Assembly (NCBI GenBank): GCA_947631115.1
Contig: CANRKB010000006.1
Location: 1-64,000 of the forward strand
Direction: 5' to 3'
Origin: an uncultured Clostridia bacterium
GTDB lineage: Bacteria > Bacillota > Clostridia > Oscillospirales > Ruminococcaceae
DNA length: 64,000 bases
This document shows positions 8,967 through 17,521 of the stretch, piece after piece; position 1 is the first letter of the stretch, and each line of letters starts with the position of its first letter. The notes under the pieces are model-generated. The model was not told the origin of the DNA, made no database searches, and saw nothing but the letters and a program-made list of their open reading frames with translations. Made by a program: the position numbers and the translations under genes.

Positions 8967-9440
8967 TTAGATCTCATTCGCTATGTTCAATATTTTCTTT
9001 CCCTGTTTTTTTGCATACTGAACTGATTTATAAGCGCCGCCGCTTTTATGACTTATACAGCATATCACAAGATCAGAGCGGTCGACCATGCTTTTATTTC
9101 GGATAAGTATAGCCGACTTTGGGTGAGCCTCGGCGGACTTTTCGCATATCTCGACGTCGTCGTAATATTCAAGAAAGCTTTCCTTATTGTCGCGAAAATA
9201 GGCTTTCATATACGGCAGTACGAGCGTGAGGTGAGTGTTGCCGTATCCGTAATCGCGTACCGCTCTCCTTATGGCGGCTGAAGCAATCATATCAAAATCT
9301 CCGTCCCGTCCTATAAGAAAATCAACATACTCTTTTTGAGTTATCAGCTCATGCAATAATCTGTCAAGTCGGCTCTCTATTTTTGCTTCTTGTTGAATAT
9401 ATCTGTGTCCGAAAAAACTTACGGTATATATTTTTATCAT
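8967..9440 (-). CDS. SLOG-fold protein, second copy
   Basis: A 157-residue relative of the SLOG gene at 8276: VSFFGHRYI at the N-terminus, LIGRDGDFDMIASAAIRRA in place of the SGMARGTD block, LTLVLPYMK, and KSGGAYKSVQYAKKQGKK at the end. The two share fold and layout but are strongly diverged, so they may bind different ligands or form a heteromer (inference). The ATG at 9440 has GAGGAAA eight bases upstream; a start at 9455 lacks one. The promoter at 9491-9519 is flanked by repeated TGTTTCAATT sites that face the divergent XRE regulator gene, so repression by that regulator is likely. Confidence 0.75.
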   Translation of the reverse strand: MIKIYTVSFFGHRYIQQEAKIESRLDRLLHELITQKEYVDFLIGRDGDFDMIASAAIRRAVRDYGYGNTHLTLVLPYMKAYFRDNKESFLEYYDDVEICEKSAEAHPKSAILIRNKSMVDRSDLVICCISHKSGGAYKSVQYAKKQGKKILNIANEI

Positions 9441-9460
9441 TATCTGTTTCCTCATTTGTC

Positions 9461-9533
9461 TGTATCAATTTAAAAAAGGTATCTGTTTCAATTATACCTA
9501 AAAATAGTTGTTAAGTCAATATAAATTGAAACA
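9461..9533. promoter_or_regulatory. promoter of SLOG gene 2 with repeated XRE-type operators
   Basis: Minus-strand promoter: TTGACT at 9514-9519, 17-base spacer, TATAAT at 9491-9496. Three similar 13-mers surround it: TGTATCAATTTAA at 9461, TGTTTCAATTATA at 9484 overlapping the -10, and TGTTTCAATTTAT on the minus strand at 9521-9533 next to the -35. Their arrangement fits binding by the XRE protein encoded at 9591. Confidence 0.65.
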
Positions 9534-9590
9534 ATGCATAGGTGAAATTTCATCTGCGTATATTATAATTGTATGTAGGTGGTGATTGGA

Positions 9591-9899
9591 ATGATAGACG
9601 CGGATTTTATTTCGGAAAGGATAGCAAAGCTCAGAACTCAAAAGAACATATCCGCAAGAGATATGAGCCTGAGCCTCGGGCAAAGTCAAAGCTACATCAA
9701 CAATATCGAAAACAAGAAAGCTATGCCGTCTATGCAGATGTTTCTTTATATATGCGAGTTTCTCGGAGTTGAACCAAAAGATTTCTTTGATGAGAGTGTG
9801 ACAAGTCCGAATAAACTTGCTGACGCTGTCGAGGCGTTAAAGCCGCTTTCCCCCAAACAGCTCGAATTGCTCACAGCGCTTGCAAAAGAGATGAAATGA
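9591..9899 (+). CDS. XRE-family helix-turn-helix regulator
   Basis: A 102-residue DNA-binding protein. A Cro/CI-type HTH occupies residues 6-60 (ISERIAKLRTQKNISARDMS, then SQSYINNIENKKAMPS), and a short helical tail (LADAVEALKPLSPKQLELL) probably dimerises. The ATG at 9591 follows GGTGGTGA; a GTG at 9579 would add four residues. It is divergent from the SLOG pair, and repeated TGTTTCAATT sites lie in the shared intergenic region, so it likely controls itself and them. Confidence 0.88.
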   Translation: MIDADFISERIAKLRTQKNISARDMSLSLGQSQSYINNIENKKAMPSMQMFLYICEFLGVEPKDFFDESVTSPNKLADAVEALKPLSPKQLELLTALAKEMK

Positions 9900-9951
9900 G
9901 GTGGTCTTTTAAATCGCCTTTTATATAACCGGATATTTTACGTTCTTCCTA

Positions 9952-9980
9952 TTGACAAACTGCTATAACTATGATATAAT
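9952..9980 (+). promoter_or_regulatory. promoter of the pantothenate/CoA operon
   Basis: TTGACA at 9952-9957, exactly 17 bases, then TATAAT at 9975-9980, a full consensus vegetative promoter. It precedes a leader of about 240 bases before panG. Confidence 0.85.
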
Positions 9981-10226
9981 AATCGCAGGGCGATTATTAT
10001 ATCGCTTATGTCCACGCACATCCGCAAAATTTTTACAAAATTTTGCTCCGTGCGGTAATGGACAATTATACCATAAATTCTTGCGAATTTATGGTATAAT
10101 AGTTGTTGAGATGAAAGTGCGGATGGTATTCCGTTTATCGGAAACTGTACCGACATATTATCGCCAACTCCCGTTTCGCAGTCGGAAACATCCCGCGCCG
10201 CCATTTAAAGGAAAGGCGGAGATGCG
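9981..10226 (+). promoter_or_regulatory. structured 5' leader of panG operon
   Basis: The expected transcript carries successive stem-loops. One is an AATCG/CGATT hairpin at the start. A second, compound stem at 10009-10065 joins GTCCA/TGGAC, CGCAC/GTGCG and a GCAAAATTTT/AAAATTTTGC tip. A third is a perfect 16-base-pair hairpin at 10065-10100 (ATTATACCATAAATTC and its complement around TTGC). A smaller TTCCG/CGGAA stem lies near 10130. The position upstream of pan genes recalls the pan RNA motif family, but I cannot confirm its conserved bulged adenosines. It could equally be a decayed inverted-repeat element. A 39-codon frame (10111-10230) overlaps the panG start and has no good ribosome site. 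Confidence 0.5.
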
Positions 10227-11087
10227 ATGAACATTGGTTTTATCGGAGCAGGAAAAGCAGGGAGCTCTTTAGGAAAATTTTTCGCGGACAGCGGCTGCTG
10301 TGTGACGGGCTATTACAGCCTGCACGAAAGCTCGGCGCGCGCGGCTTCGGAGTTTACGGGGTCTAAATGTTTCAAAAGACCCGAAGAAGTGATAAAAGAG
10401 AGCGACGCGGTTTTTTTGACTGTTCCCGACGCGGCAATAGGCTCGGTCTATGACGAGCTTAGAAATTTCGATATTGAGGGCAGGCATATATGTCATTGCA
10501 GTGGAGTGATGACGGCGGCTGAGGCGTTTCCCGATATTCGCCGACGCAAGGCTTTTGGATATTCTGTACATCCGCTATTTCCCTTTTCGGGAGCTGAAAG
10601 CTCAAAGGGAGATCTCGCGGGTGCATTTTTTTGCATTGAGGGAAGCGAAGAACATCTTTCAGAGTGGAAAAGTTTTCTCGAAAACCTCGGCTTAAATGTC
10701 CAAATAGTAAGCCCCGAAGCAAAGCCGCGCTATCACGCTGCCTGCGCAATTGCAAGCAACCTCGTGTGCGCGCTGATGGACGAGAGCGTTGAGCTTTTGA
10801 CAGAGTGCGGATTTACAAGAGAAAGCGCGCTTTCGGCGCTTACGCCGCTGATTCGGAAGAATACGGAGAACATTCTGAAATACGGTCCTGCAAAAGCGCT
10901 TTCGGGAGCTGTCGAGCGAAACGATATACAGACCGTAAAAAAACACCTCGATTGTTTTCCGACAGCCGCCGAAAAGGAAATGTACCGCGCGGTGTCCGAA
11001 AGGCTGATAAAAACAGCGCGCGCGAAAAATCCCGATACCGATTATTCCGAGCTTGAAAAACTGCTTATGGGAGGTAATCAAAAATGA
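10227..11087 (+). CDS. panG: ketopantoate reductase, PanG type (Rossmann + DUF2520)
   Basis: Probably reduces 2-dehydropantoate to pantoate with NADPH. The 286 residues have an N-terminal Rossmann domain (IGFIGAGKAGSSLGKFF, then SDAVFLTVPDAAIGSVY) and a helical DUF2520 domain from about 125 (GYSVHPLFPF, YHAACAIASNLVCALMD). This layout is that of PanG, the alternative ketopantoate reductase described in Francisella and found in clostridia and enterococci; it is unrelated in detail to classical PanE. No other ketopantoate reductase is in the operon, so it fills the missing step between PanB and PanC. GGAG lies six bases before the ATG. Its stop overlaps the panB start (ATGA). A different small-molecule oxidoreductase role is possible but less likely. 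Confidence 0.85.
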   Translation: MNIGFIGAGKAGSSLGKFFADSGCCVTGYYSLHESSARAASEFTGSKCFKRPEEVIKESDAVFLTVPDAAIGSVYDELRNFDIEGRHICHCSGVMTAAEAFPDIRRRKAFGYSVHPLFPFSGAESSKGDLAGAFFCIEGSEEHLSEWKSFLENLGLNVQIVSPEAKPRYHAACAIASNLVCALMDESVELLTECGFTRESALSALTPLIRKNTENILKYGPAKALSGAVERNDIQTVKKHLDCFPTAAEKEMYRAVSERLIKTARAKNPDTDYSELEKLLMGGNQK

Positions 11088-11947
11088 AGAAAAATACTGT
11101 AACAACTCTTGCGGAGATGAAAAAACGCGGCGAAAAAATATCGCAGATAACTTGTTATGACTATTCGACCGCACGCATTTTCGACAACGCGGGAATAAAT
11201 TCAATACTTGTCGGAGACAGCCTCGGCATGACAATGCAGGGCTATGAGGATACATTGCCCGTTACAATGGACGAGATGATCGTTTACGGCAGAAGCGTAG
11301 GACGCGCTTGTAAAAACGCGTTTGTAATTGTGGATATGCCGTTTATGAGCTATCAGGTTTCCGTAGAACAGGCGGTAACAAACGTTGGTCGCATAATGAA
11401 AGAGTGCGGCGCAAACGCGGTAAAGCTCGAGGGCGGAAGAACGGTCTGCCCGCAGATTTCCGCAATAACCGCCTGCGGCATACCCGTCTGCGCTCATGTG
11501 GGAATGACCCCGCAGTCCGTAAACAGCTTCGGCGGGTTTAAAGTCCAGGGCAAGGGCGAAGAAAACGCAAGGCGCGTTTTAGAGGACGCTCTCGCCGTAG
11601 AAAAAGCAGGCGCGTTTATGGTGGTTTTAGAGTGCGTTCCGCCGAAACTTGCCGCGCTTATTACAAAGAAAACGCATATGATAACCATAGGCATAGGCGC
11701 GAGCGCGGGCTGCGACGGTCAGGTGCTGGTATATCAGGATATGATGGGAATGTCCGATTTCACGCCGAAATTCGTAAAGCGTTTTGCGGAAATCGGCGAA
11801 CAGATGAAAGCCGCCGTTTCGGAATATGACAGAGAGGTAAAAGCGGGCGATTTCCCGTCAGCGGAACACACCTACCCGAAGAGCGACTGTTCGGACGGAT
11901 TTCTAAGCGTTTTGGACAGCGAGTATAAGAACATTGGAGAGGAGTAA
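11084..11947 (+). CDS. panB: 3-methyl-2-oxobutanoate hydroxymethyltransferase
   Basis: Transfers a hydroxymethyl group from 5,10-methylene-tetrahydrofolate to 2-oxoisovalerate, giving ketopantoate (EC 2.1.2.11). The 287 residues show SQITCYDYSTARI, VGDSLGMTMQGYEDTLPVTMDEM, the metal/substrate site VKLEGG, HVGMTPQSVN, and the closing ECVP and GIGAS..CDGQVLVYQDMMGM blocks, all typical of PanB. The TIM-barrel length is normal. It starts inside the panG stop codon (ATGA overlap) and is followed three bases later by panC, so the enzymes are translationally coupled. Confidence 0.97.
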   Translation: MKKNTVTTLAEMKKRGEKISQITCYDYSTARIFDNAGINSILVGDSLGMTMQGYEDTLPVTMDEMIVYGRSVGRACKNAFVIVDMPFMSYQVSVEQAVTNVGRIMKECGANAVKLEGGRTVCPQISAITACGIPVCAHVGMTPQSVNSFGGFKVQGKGEENARRVLEDALAVEKAGAFMVVLECVPPKLAALITKKTHMITIGIGASAGCDGQVLVYQDMMGMSDFTPKFVKRFAEIGEQMKAAVSEYDREVKAGDFPSAEHTYPKSDCSDGFLSVLDSEYKNIGEE

Positions 11948-11950
11948 AAA

Positions 11951-12805
11951 ATGATAATTGCAAAGACAATAAAAGAAGTCAGAGAATATGTAAAGAAATG
12001 GCGCGGCGAGGGGCAAAGCATAGGCTTAGTCCCGACAATGGGCTATCTTCACGAGGGTCACGCAAGCCTTGTGGATAAGGCGAGAAGCGAGTGCGGAAAG
12101 GTCGTAGTTTCGGACTTTGTAAATCCTACTCAATTTTCCCCGAACGAAGATCTTCAAAGCTATCCGCGCGATTTTGAGCATGACTGCAAGCTGCTCGAAG
12201 AACACGGCTGCGATTTGGTTTTCTATCCGTCGGTAGAAGAAATGTACGAGCCGAACGCCGCAACCTATGTCGAGATACTTGACGAAATGCCCAAACAGCT
12301 TTGCGGAAAAACGCGCCCTATCCACTTCCGCGGAGTCTGCACGGTCGTTTCTAAGCTGTTTAATATCGTAACTCCCGACAAGGCGTTTTTCGGTCAGAAA
12401 GATGCTCAGCAGCTTGCGATAATTCGCAGAATGGTAAAAGAAATGTCCTACGGGATCGAAATAATCGGCTGTCCTATAGTGCGCGAAAGCGACGGGCTTG
12501 CAAAGTCCTCGCGCAACACCTATCTTAACGCCGAAGAACGCAAAGCGGCGCTTGTGCTGTCAAAGGCGGTGTTCCGCGGCGAGGAGCTTGTAAAGACCGG
12601 AGTATGCGACAGCGAAAAGGTGCTTACCGAAATGAAAGCGATAATAACCGCCGAGCCGCTTGCAAAGATAGATTATGTTTCTGCAGTAGACGGCGTTACA
12701 ATGCAGCCCGTAACCGAAATAGCAAACGGCGTTCTGGTGGCAATGGCGGTGTATATCGGAAAAACAAGGCTTATAGATAACTTTATAGCGGGGGGATTAA
12801 AATGA
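11951..12805 (+). CDS. panC: pantoate--beta-alanine ligase (pantothenate synthetase)
   Basis: Condenses pantoate and beta-alanine with ATP to give pantothenate (EC 6.3.2.1). The 284 residues carry the [14 protein letters not shown] signature with the HIGH-like [55 protein letters not shown] and the KMSKS-like [13 protein letters not shown]. This is the complete nucleotidyltransferase fold. GGAG lies eight bases before the ATG at 11951. The panD start overlaps its stop (ATGA). Confidence 0.97.
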   Translation: MIIAKTIKEVREYVKKWRGEGQSIGLVPTMGYLHEGHASLVDKARSECGKVVVSDFVNPTQFSPNEDLQSYPRDFEHDCKLLEEHGCDLVFYPSVEEMYEPNAATYVEILDEMPKQLCGKTRPIHFRGVCTVVSKLFNIVTPDKAFFGQKDAQQLAIIRRMVKEMSYGIEIIGCPIVRESDGLAKSSRNTYLNAEERKAALVLSKAVFRGEELVKTGVCDSEKVLTEMKAIITAEPLAKIDYVSAVDGVTMQPVTEIANGVLVAMAVYIGKTRLIDNFIAGGLK

Positions 12806-13191
12806 CTCTCGAAATGCTTAAAGGCAAGATCCATCGTGCCACGGTAAAACAGGCGCAGCTTGATTATGTCGGCTCGATAACCATAGACAAAGAGCTTATG
12901 AAAGCGGCGGGAATACTTGAATATGAAAAAGTTCAGGTCGTAAATGTAAACAACGGCGAGCGCTTTGAAACTTACGTTATTTCGGGTGAAGACGGAATGA
13001 TCTGCCTTAACGGCGCGGCGGCGCGCTGCGCAAGCGTAGGCGACAAGGTAATAATCATGGCGTATGCTCAGTTTACTCCCGAAGAAGCCGCAGTTCATAA
13101 ACCTACGGTCGTATTTGTGGACGAAAACAACAAGCCCACGCGTATTGCAAACTATGAAAGGCACGGGCTTCTTGAAGATATGGAGCAGTGA
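12802..13191 (+). CDS. panD: aspartate 1-decarboxylase proenzyme
   Basis: Pyruvoyl enzyme that makes beta-alanine from aspartate for PanC (EC 4.1.1.11). The self-cleavage site is Gly24-Ser25 in [10 protein letters not shown], where Ser25 becomes the pyruvoyl group. Other marks are [39 protein letters not shown] and an ending with the NERH-like NYERHG. At 129 residues the length is normal. It overlaps panC by four bases and coaBC follows after two. Confidence 0.97.
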   Translation: MTLEMLKGKIHRATVKQAQLDYVGSITIDKELMKAAGILEYEKVQVVNVNNGERFETYVISGEDGMICLNGAAARCASVGDKVIIMAYAQFTPEEAAVHKPTVVFVDENNKPTRIANYERHGLLEDMEQ

Positions 13192-13193
13192 AT

Positions 13194-14399
13194 ATGGAAC
13201 AAGACCTCAAAGGAAAACGCGTTCTTGTCGGCATAAGCGGGGGAATAGCCGCCTATAAAATGGCGGATACCGTAAGTATGCTCATAAAAGCGGGCGCGGA
13301 AGTCGACGTGATAATGACGAAAAACGCGACGGAGTTTATAACGCCGCTGACGTTTGAAACGCTCACCAAGAAAAGGTGCATAGTCGACACATTTGCGCGC
13401 GATTTTCAATATGACGTAGCGCATATCTCTCTCGCAAAGGCTGCGGATATAATTCTTATAGCTCCCGCGACAGCCGACGTTATCGCAAAAACGGCGCACG
13501 GAATTGCCGACGATATGTTGACTACGACTGTACTCGCGGCAAAATGCAAAAAGCTCATTGCGCCCTCTATGAACACCGCGATGTTCGAAAACCCGATAAC
13601 CCGTGATAACATCGAAACGCTGAAAAAATACGGCTTTGAGATAATCGAGCCGGACAGCGGGCGGCTTGCCTGCGGCGATTCGGGAAAGGGAAAACTTCCG
13701 ACCCCCGATATTCTCGTACAGCACGTTATGCGCCATATTGCGCGGGAGAAAACGCTTTCGGGCGTAAAAGTTACGGTTACTGCGGGCGCAACGCAGGAGG
13801 CTCTCGACCCGGTGCGCTTTCTCACAAACCATAGCAGCGGGAAAATGGGCTACGCTATCGCGCGCGAAGCAATGCTCCGCGGCGCTGACGTTACGCTTAT
13901 AAGCGGCGCGGCGCAGATAGAGCCGCCGATGTTCGTAAAAGTGAAAAAGGTCGTTTCGGCGGCGGATATGCTCAAAGCAGTTGAAGAAGTTCTTCCCGAA
14001 ACGGACATTCTCATAAAAGCCGCGGCAGTAGCTGACTATCGCCCGAAAAACGTTTCGGACAACAAGATGAAAAAACATGACGACGATCTGAATTTGCCGC
14101 TTGAACGCACCGAGGACATTTTAAAGCGCGTCAGCGAAAACCGACACGCGGGGTTATTCGTCTGCGGGTTTTCAATGGAAACGGAAAATCTTATTGAAAA
14201 CTCACGCGGAAAGCTCCTTAAAAAAGGACTCGACATGATAGCCGCGAACAGCCTTAAAACAGAGGGCGCGGGATTTGGCGTAGATACAAATGTCATAACC
14301 ATAATAACGCCCGACGGCATGAAAGAGCTTCCGCTTATGTCAAAGGCAAACGCCGCAAAAGAGCTTCTCAGCGAAATAGAAAAAAGGGTGACTGCATGA
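13194..14399 (+). CDS. coaBC: bifunctional phosphopantothenoylcysteine decarboxylase/synthase
   Basis: Joins 4'-phosphopantothenate to cysteine (CoaB, C-terminal) and decarboxylates the product to 4'-phosphopantetheine (CoaC, N-terminal, FMN enzyme). The CoaC half shows GISGGIAAYK, His77 in VAHISLAK, PSMNTAMFENP and Cys160 in GRLACGDSGKG. The CoaB half begins near 182 with VKVTVTAGATQEALDPVRF and TNHSSGKMGYAIA and includes AAAVADYRP. At 401 residues it is full length. The ATG at 13194 has GGAG eight bases upstream; a GTG two codons earlier overlaps the panD stop but is too close to that site. It overlaps coaX by four bases. Confidence 0.96.
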   Translation: MEQDLKGKRVLVGISGGIAAYKMADTVSMLIKAGAEVDVIMTKNATEFITPLTFETLTKKRCIVDTFARDFQYDVAHISLAKAADIILIAPATADVIAKTAHGIADDMLTTTVLAAKCKKLIAPSMNTAMFENPITRDNIETLKKYGFEIIEPDSGRLACGDSGKGKLPTPDILVQHVMRHIAREKTLSGVKVTVTAGATQEALDPVRFLTNHSSGKMGYAIAREAMLRGADVTLISGAAQIEPPMFVKVKKVVSAADMLKAVEEVLPETDILIKAAAVADYRPKNVSDNKMKKHDDDLNLPLERTEDILKRVSENRHAGLFVCGFSMETENLIENSRGKLLKKGLDMIAANSLKTEGAGFGVDTNVITIITPDGMKELPLMSKANAAKELLSEIEKRVTA

Positions 14400-15133
14400 T
14401 ACTTACCTTAGACGTCGGAAACACAACTATAGCCCTTGTCGGTTTTGACGGTAATAACAATGTTATATTCAGCGAGAAGATACCGTCCGACCTTAATTTT
14501 TATGAGCTGCTGAAGAAAGCCCTTAGCGGACTGACTTTAAGCTCTGCGATAATATCGTCGGTCGTTCCCGAACTTACCGAGCCGCTCGTAAAAGCAATAA
14601 ACGGGCTATACGGGATAGTTCCTACGGTTATAAACGCGAAAATGTACAGCCATATCTTAAGATTTGCAATATCCGAACCCGAAAAACTCGGACTTGACAG
14701 AATAGCCGACAGCGCGTGGGTCGCTTTAAATTATCAGCTCCCCGCAATAACGGTAGACCTCGGCACCGCGACAACAATTAACGTAATAAGCAAAGACAGC
14801 GTTTTTCTCGGCGGGATAATAGCTTCGGGAATACAAACCTCTTTAAACTCGCTCTGCGAGCATACGGCGCAGCTTCCGAAAACAAAGCTTGAAATTCCCG
14901 AAAACGTTATCGGAAAGAATACCCGCGAATGTTTGCTTTCGGGGGCGGTTATCGGCGCGGCGGCAATGATAGAAGGCATGGTTTCGCGCATTGAAGAGGA
15001 GCTTGGAGAACAGGCTTCGTGCATACTGACGGGCGGCGGTGCGGCGTTTGTAAAGCCGTTTCTTCCGGGCAGGTTTATTTACGAACCGTTCCTTGCCGCA
15101 AGGGGAATATCCTTGAGCAGTAAAACATTATAA
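14396..15133 (+). CDS. coaX: type III pantothenate kinase
   Basis: Phosphorylates pantothenate to 4'-phosphopantothenate (EC 2.7.1.33), using the ASKHA fold. Visible are the phosphate loop LTLDVGNTTIAL at the N-terminus, SSVVPELT, the central GLDRIADSAWVAL and TVDLGTATTINVI, and ILTGGGAAFV near the end. The 245 residues are normal; this type is insensitive to CoA feedback and usually needs a monovalent cation (family knowledge). It is the last gene of the pan/coa operon and is followed directly by a strong terminator. Confidence 0.95.
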   Translation: MILTLDVGNTTIALVGFDGNNNVIFSEKIPSDLNFYELLKKALSGLTLSSAIISSVVPELTEPLVKAINGLYGIVPTVINAKMYSHILRFAISEPEKLGLDRIADSAWVALNYQLPAITVDLGTATTINVISKDSVFLGGIIASGIQTSLNSLCEHTAQLPKTKLEIPENVIGKNTRECLLSGAVIGAAAMIEGMVSRIEEELGEQASCILTGGGAAFVKPFLPGRFIYEPFLAARGISLSSKTL

Positions 15134-15140
15134 AAAAGCA

Positions 15141-15173
15141 GGGCTGAACAAAACAAGTTCAGCCCCGTTTTTT
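15141..15173 (+). terminator. rho-independent terminator of pan/coa operon
   Basis: A perfect nine-base stem GGGCTGAAC / GTTCAGCCC with a seven-base loop is followed by CGTTTTTT. It ends the operon eight bases after the coaX stop. Confidence 0.9.
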
Positions 15174-15181
15174 ACAACCTG

Positions 15182-16921
15182 TCAGCCCGCGTCTTTTTGC
15201 CGTTTTAAAGTTTTTCTGCGGCGTATTATTATCGAAATTAAAACTATGAGAATAACGGACGCAAGCGAAATGAAATAGGAGATGGTTTTGATGAAAGTCG
15301 GGCGGTGTTCTACAGTTATCTTTCCTTGCGCGCCCGAAAGTTTAACCTGTAAAAGTCCTTTTTCCGTCATGGACGTTTCAAGCTGCCGCCCGTTTTCATC
15401 TACAGCCTCGTAACCCTTGTACCAGATGTACGGCAGCACGGCGCTGTCTGCGTTTTCGTTAAGAGTAAACTTTAGAGTACCGTTGTTTCTTTCGCAGCCG
15501 ATGTAATTTCCGTTGTCAAGCTGCACTCTGTTGCCCAGTTCAACAACCGCGTTTTTACCGCCGTTCTGCGCCGCCATCGGCAGCCATTCGCCGCAGCCTA
15601 CGTCCATCGTCGCGCTTACCGAAGCGTAATGGTCGTCGTAATAGGGAAGTTCCGTATGCTCTATTCCTCCCACCTGAACGCGAATAAACGCCATGAAAAC
15701 AGCCAACGCCGTCATCAGCAGCATAACCCTTTTCGGAGCTTTGGCGTATTCGGAAAGGTAGTAGATGTAAATAGTTCCCGCTGTTAAAAGCAGAATGGAC
15801 GCGGGCGCAAAAAACCTCCACGGAAACTGCATGAAATTCAGGGCATACGAAAGCACATTCCACGGGACGAGCTTTGTCGAGAAGAGCGCTAAAACAAGTC
15901 CCATTATAAGCGCGGCGTCCGCGAATACGAGAATATTTTTCCGCTTCTTTGTGTTTAAGTCCATCAAACTCTGTTGATAAACGGGAGAATTTCGGGTTAT
16001 AAATATCCTCGGAACACATATCAGAAAAACAGGAAATCCCATTCCCGCAATTTCTTCGATGGTTAACTCCTCTTTGAACAGACCGACAAACGGTATAGCG
16101 CGGTCAAAAGTATTGAAAGAAGCTCTTTTCACGGACATATCGCACGACAAAAGAAGCTCGCATAACGGAAACCAATAAAACGAAGTTACAAGGACCGTGC
16201 AGCCTGCCGTAAGCAAAAGTTTCGGGATCTTTTTGCGGTCGGAAATTATCCGCTTTATAAAAAACAACGAAAGAATTACGGCGACAATAAGAGCCAGCGC
16301 CGTAGAAATGGCGTGACTCAAAAGCATACCCGCAAAGCCTATCCCCAAAAGATAAGGCTTTTTGAATTTGCCGAAAATAAAGTCGTAAAGCCCGTATAAT
16401 ACAAGCGGCCAGAAAATATACGACAGTATTTCTCCCAGAGCGAAGCGGACGATAATGTTGTCCAAGCGGTATGTGGAAAGCACATATAATGCCGCGCCTA
16501 TCGTTGCGCAGACGGGGCTTTCGGAAATTCTTTTCAGGAACAAAAACATAAAGCTGTATGAAACAATGCCGCACAAAAATATAAACACCGCCATGCTTGC
16601 TCCGACGCTTACGCCGCATATTCTCAAAAGCGCGGGAATAAACAGAAATATATCGGGATAAGCAAATCCCGCATAGCCTCCTCCGCCGAAGTAGAGATAG
16701 TCTACTCCCGAAAAAACTTCGTTGTTTTCGATGTTGTATTTAAGAGCTTCAACGCGAAGATAGTGGTACAAATAATCGTCGCCTTTTATCGGAGCGTCAA
16801 AAGGGCACAACATAAGTAAAAGATATATTTGCGTCAGAAGAAAGCATATGAAACACAAAATATTTGTTGAGTTTTTTCGGATATATCCGAAAAACCCGCT
16901 TTCACTTTTCAAAAAGCCCAT
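15182..16921 (-). CDS. large GT-C-like integral membrane protein (PTPS-related family)
   Basis: A 579-residue membrane protein with about 11 hydrophobic spans. A first extracellular loop carries acidic and aromatic residues (PFDAPIKGDDYLYHYLRVEAL, near 45), the typical position of the catalytic Asp in GT-C glycosyltransferases. An extracytoplasmic beta-rich C-terminal region (about 420-545) precedes a last membrane span and a basic tail. The pattern resembles the YfhO-like and '6-pyruvoyl tetrahydropterin synthase related' membrane families. A role in cell-surface glycan or teichoic acid decoration is plausible, but the donor and acceptor are unknown. A GGAGG site lies 13 bases upstream, a long gap; the promoter is at 16976-17004. 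Confidence 0.7.
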   Translation of the reverse strand: MGFLKSESGFFGYIRKNSTNILCFICFLLTQIYLLLMLCPFDAPIKGDDYLYHYLRVEALKYNIENNEVFSGVDYLYFGGGGYAGFAYPDIFLFIPALLRICGVSVGASMAVFIFLCGIVSYSFMFLFLKRISESPVCATIGAALYVLSTYRLDNIIVRFALGEILSYIFWPLVLYGLYDFIFGKFKKPYLLGIGFAGMLLSHAISTALALIVAVILSLFFIKRIISDRKKIPKLLLTAGCTVLVTSFYWFPLCELLLSCDMSVKRASFNTFDRAIPFVGLFKEELTIEEIAGMGFPVFLICVPRIFITRNSPVYQQSLMDLNTKKRKNILVFADAALIMGLVLALFSTKLVPWNVLSYALNFMQFPWRFFAPASILLLTAGTIYIYYLSEYAKAPKRVMLLMTALAVFMAFIRVQVGGIEHTELPYYDDHYASVSATMDVGCGEWLPMAAQNGGKNAVVELGNRVQLDNGNYIGCERNNGTLKFTLNENADSAVLPYIWYKGYEAVDENGRQLETSMTEKGLLQVKLSGAQGKITVEHRPTFIKTISYFISLASVILIVLISIIIRRRKTLKRQKDAG

Positions 16922-16975
16922 CTTGCGTTTATAACCTCCGATGTAAACAGAATAAGGATCATTTGCACCCTTTAT

Positions 16976-17004
16976 ATTATATACTAAATCGTCTTTGATT
17001 TCAA
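16976..17004 (-). promoter_or_regulatory. promoter of the GT-C-like gene
   Basis: Minus strand: TTGAAA at 16999-17004, 17-base spacer, TATAAT at 16976-16981. Confidence 0.7.
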
Positions 17005-17075
17005 GGGGAAAATTGCGAATTTTTTTATTTGTTTCAAACGGTTTAAAAGCTTAATTATTTTTTCCGCTCTAAAGC

Positions 17076-17104
17076 TTGATTTTTTTAAGCGTTTATGATA
17101 AAAT
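17076..17104 (+). promoter_or_regulatory. promoter of small gene at 17156
   Basis: TTGATT at 17076-17081, 17 bases, TAAAAT at 17099-17104; it reads into the 67-residue gene. Confidence 0.6.
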
Positions 17105-17155
17105 TAAACAAGCGAATAAAGACTTTAAATGTCGGATATTTTGGGAGGTTATATC

Positions 17156-17359
17156 ATGGATAAGAAAACAGACGTTTTGTCTGAGCTAAAGGGAAACGAA
17201 AAGATCATTGAAAAGATTATGCGCTTGGCGGAAAAAGGAAAGTCTCCCGATGTAATAGCGGACTCCGTAAAACTCCCCGAAAACGCCGTTCGCGTGATAT
17301 TGCAGATCTACTACACCCATCCCGGGATCGACGTTCAGGGCATACTTGACAGACTGTAA
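17156..17359 (+). CDS. small helical protein of unknown function
   Basis: I do not recognise a family for these 67 residues. The sequence is charged and mainly helical (LSELKGNEKIIEKIMRLAEK, then SPDVIADSVKLPENAVRVIL), and the second half resembles a small helix-turn-helix or putative DNA-binding helix pair. The ATG at 17156 has GGGAGG nine bases upstream, so translation is likely; an upstream in-frame start has none. It has its own promoter and is followed by a GCCGTTTAAACGGC palindrome. It may act on the sensor kinase gene downstream, but nothing proves it. Confidence 0.65.
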   Translation: MDKKTDVLSELKGNEKIIEKIMRLAEKGKSPDVIADSVKLPENAVRVILQIYYTHPGIDVQGILDRL

Positions 17360-17369
17360 CTTTTTTTCG

Positions 17370-17411
17370 CCGTTTAAACGGCTTGACAAATCTTATTACG
17401 GGCTGTATAAT
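17370..17411 (+). promoter_or_regulatory. palindrome and promoter of hybrid sensor kinase
   Basis: The palindrome GCCGTTTAAACGGC (17370-17383) abuts a consensus promoter: TTGACA 17383-17388, 17 bases, TATAAT 17406-17411. The palindrome could end the preceding transcript or be an operator touching the -35. Confidence 0.7.
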
Positions 17412-17521
17412 AAAATCAGGTAATTACGGATATGCAGTTTTTTTCGCATTGTGATGTTTAATGTTTAATAAGCAAACAAGTTCCAAGGCCAAACAAAAAA
17501 TGATCGCGGAGGAAGTATTTT

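Noticed and set aside
10111-10230. 39-codon leader peptide overlapping the panG start
   Set aside because: It has no good ribosome site and its sequence follows leader hairpins; kept only as a remark in the leader entry.
13152-14078. Open frame of 308 codons opposite coaBC
   Set aside because: Antisense to a certain gene; composition is unlike a real protein.
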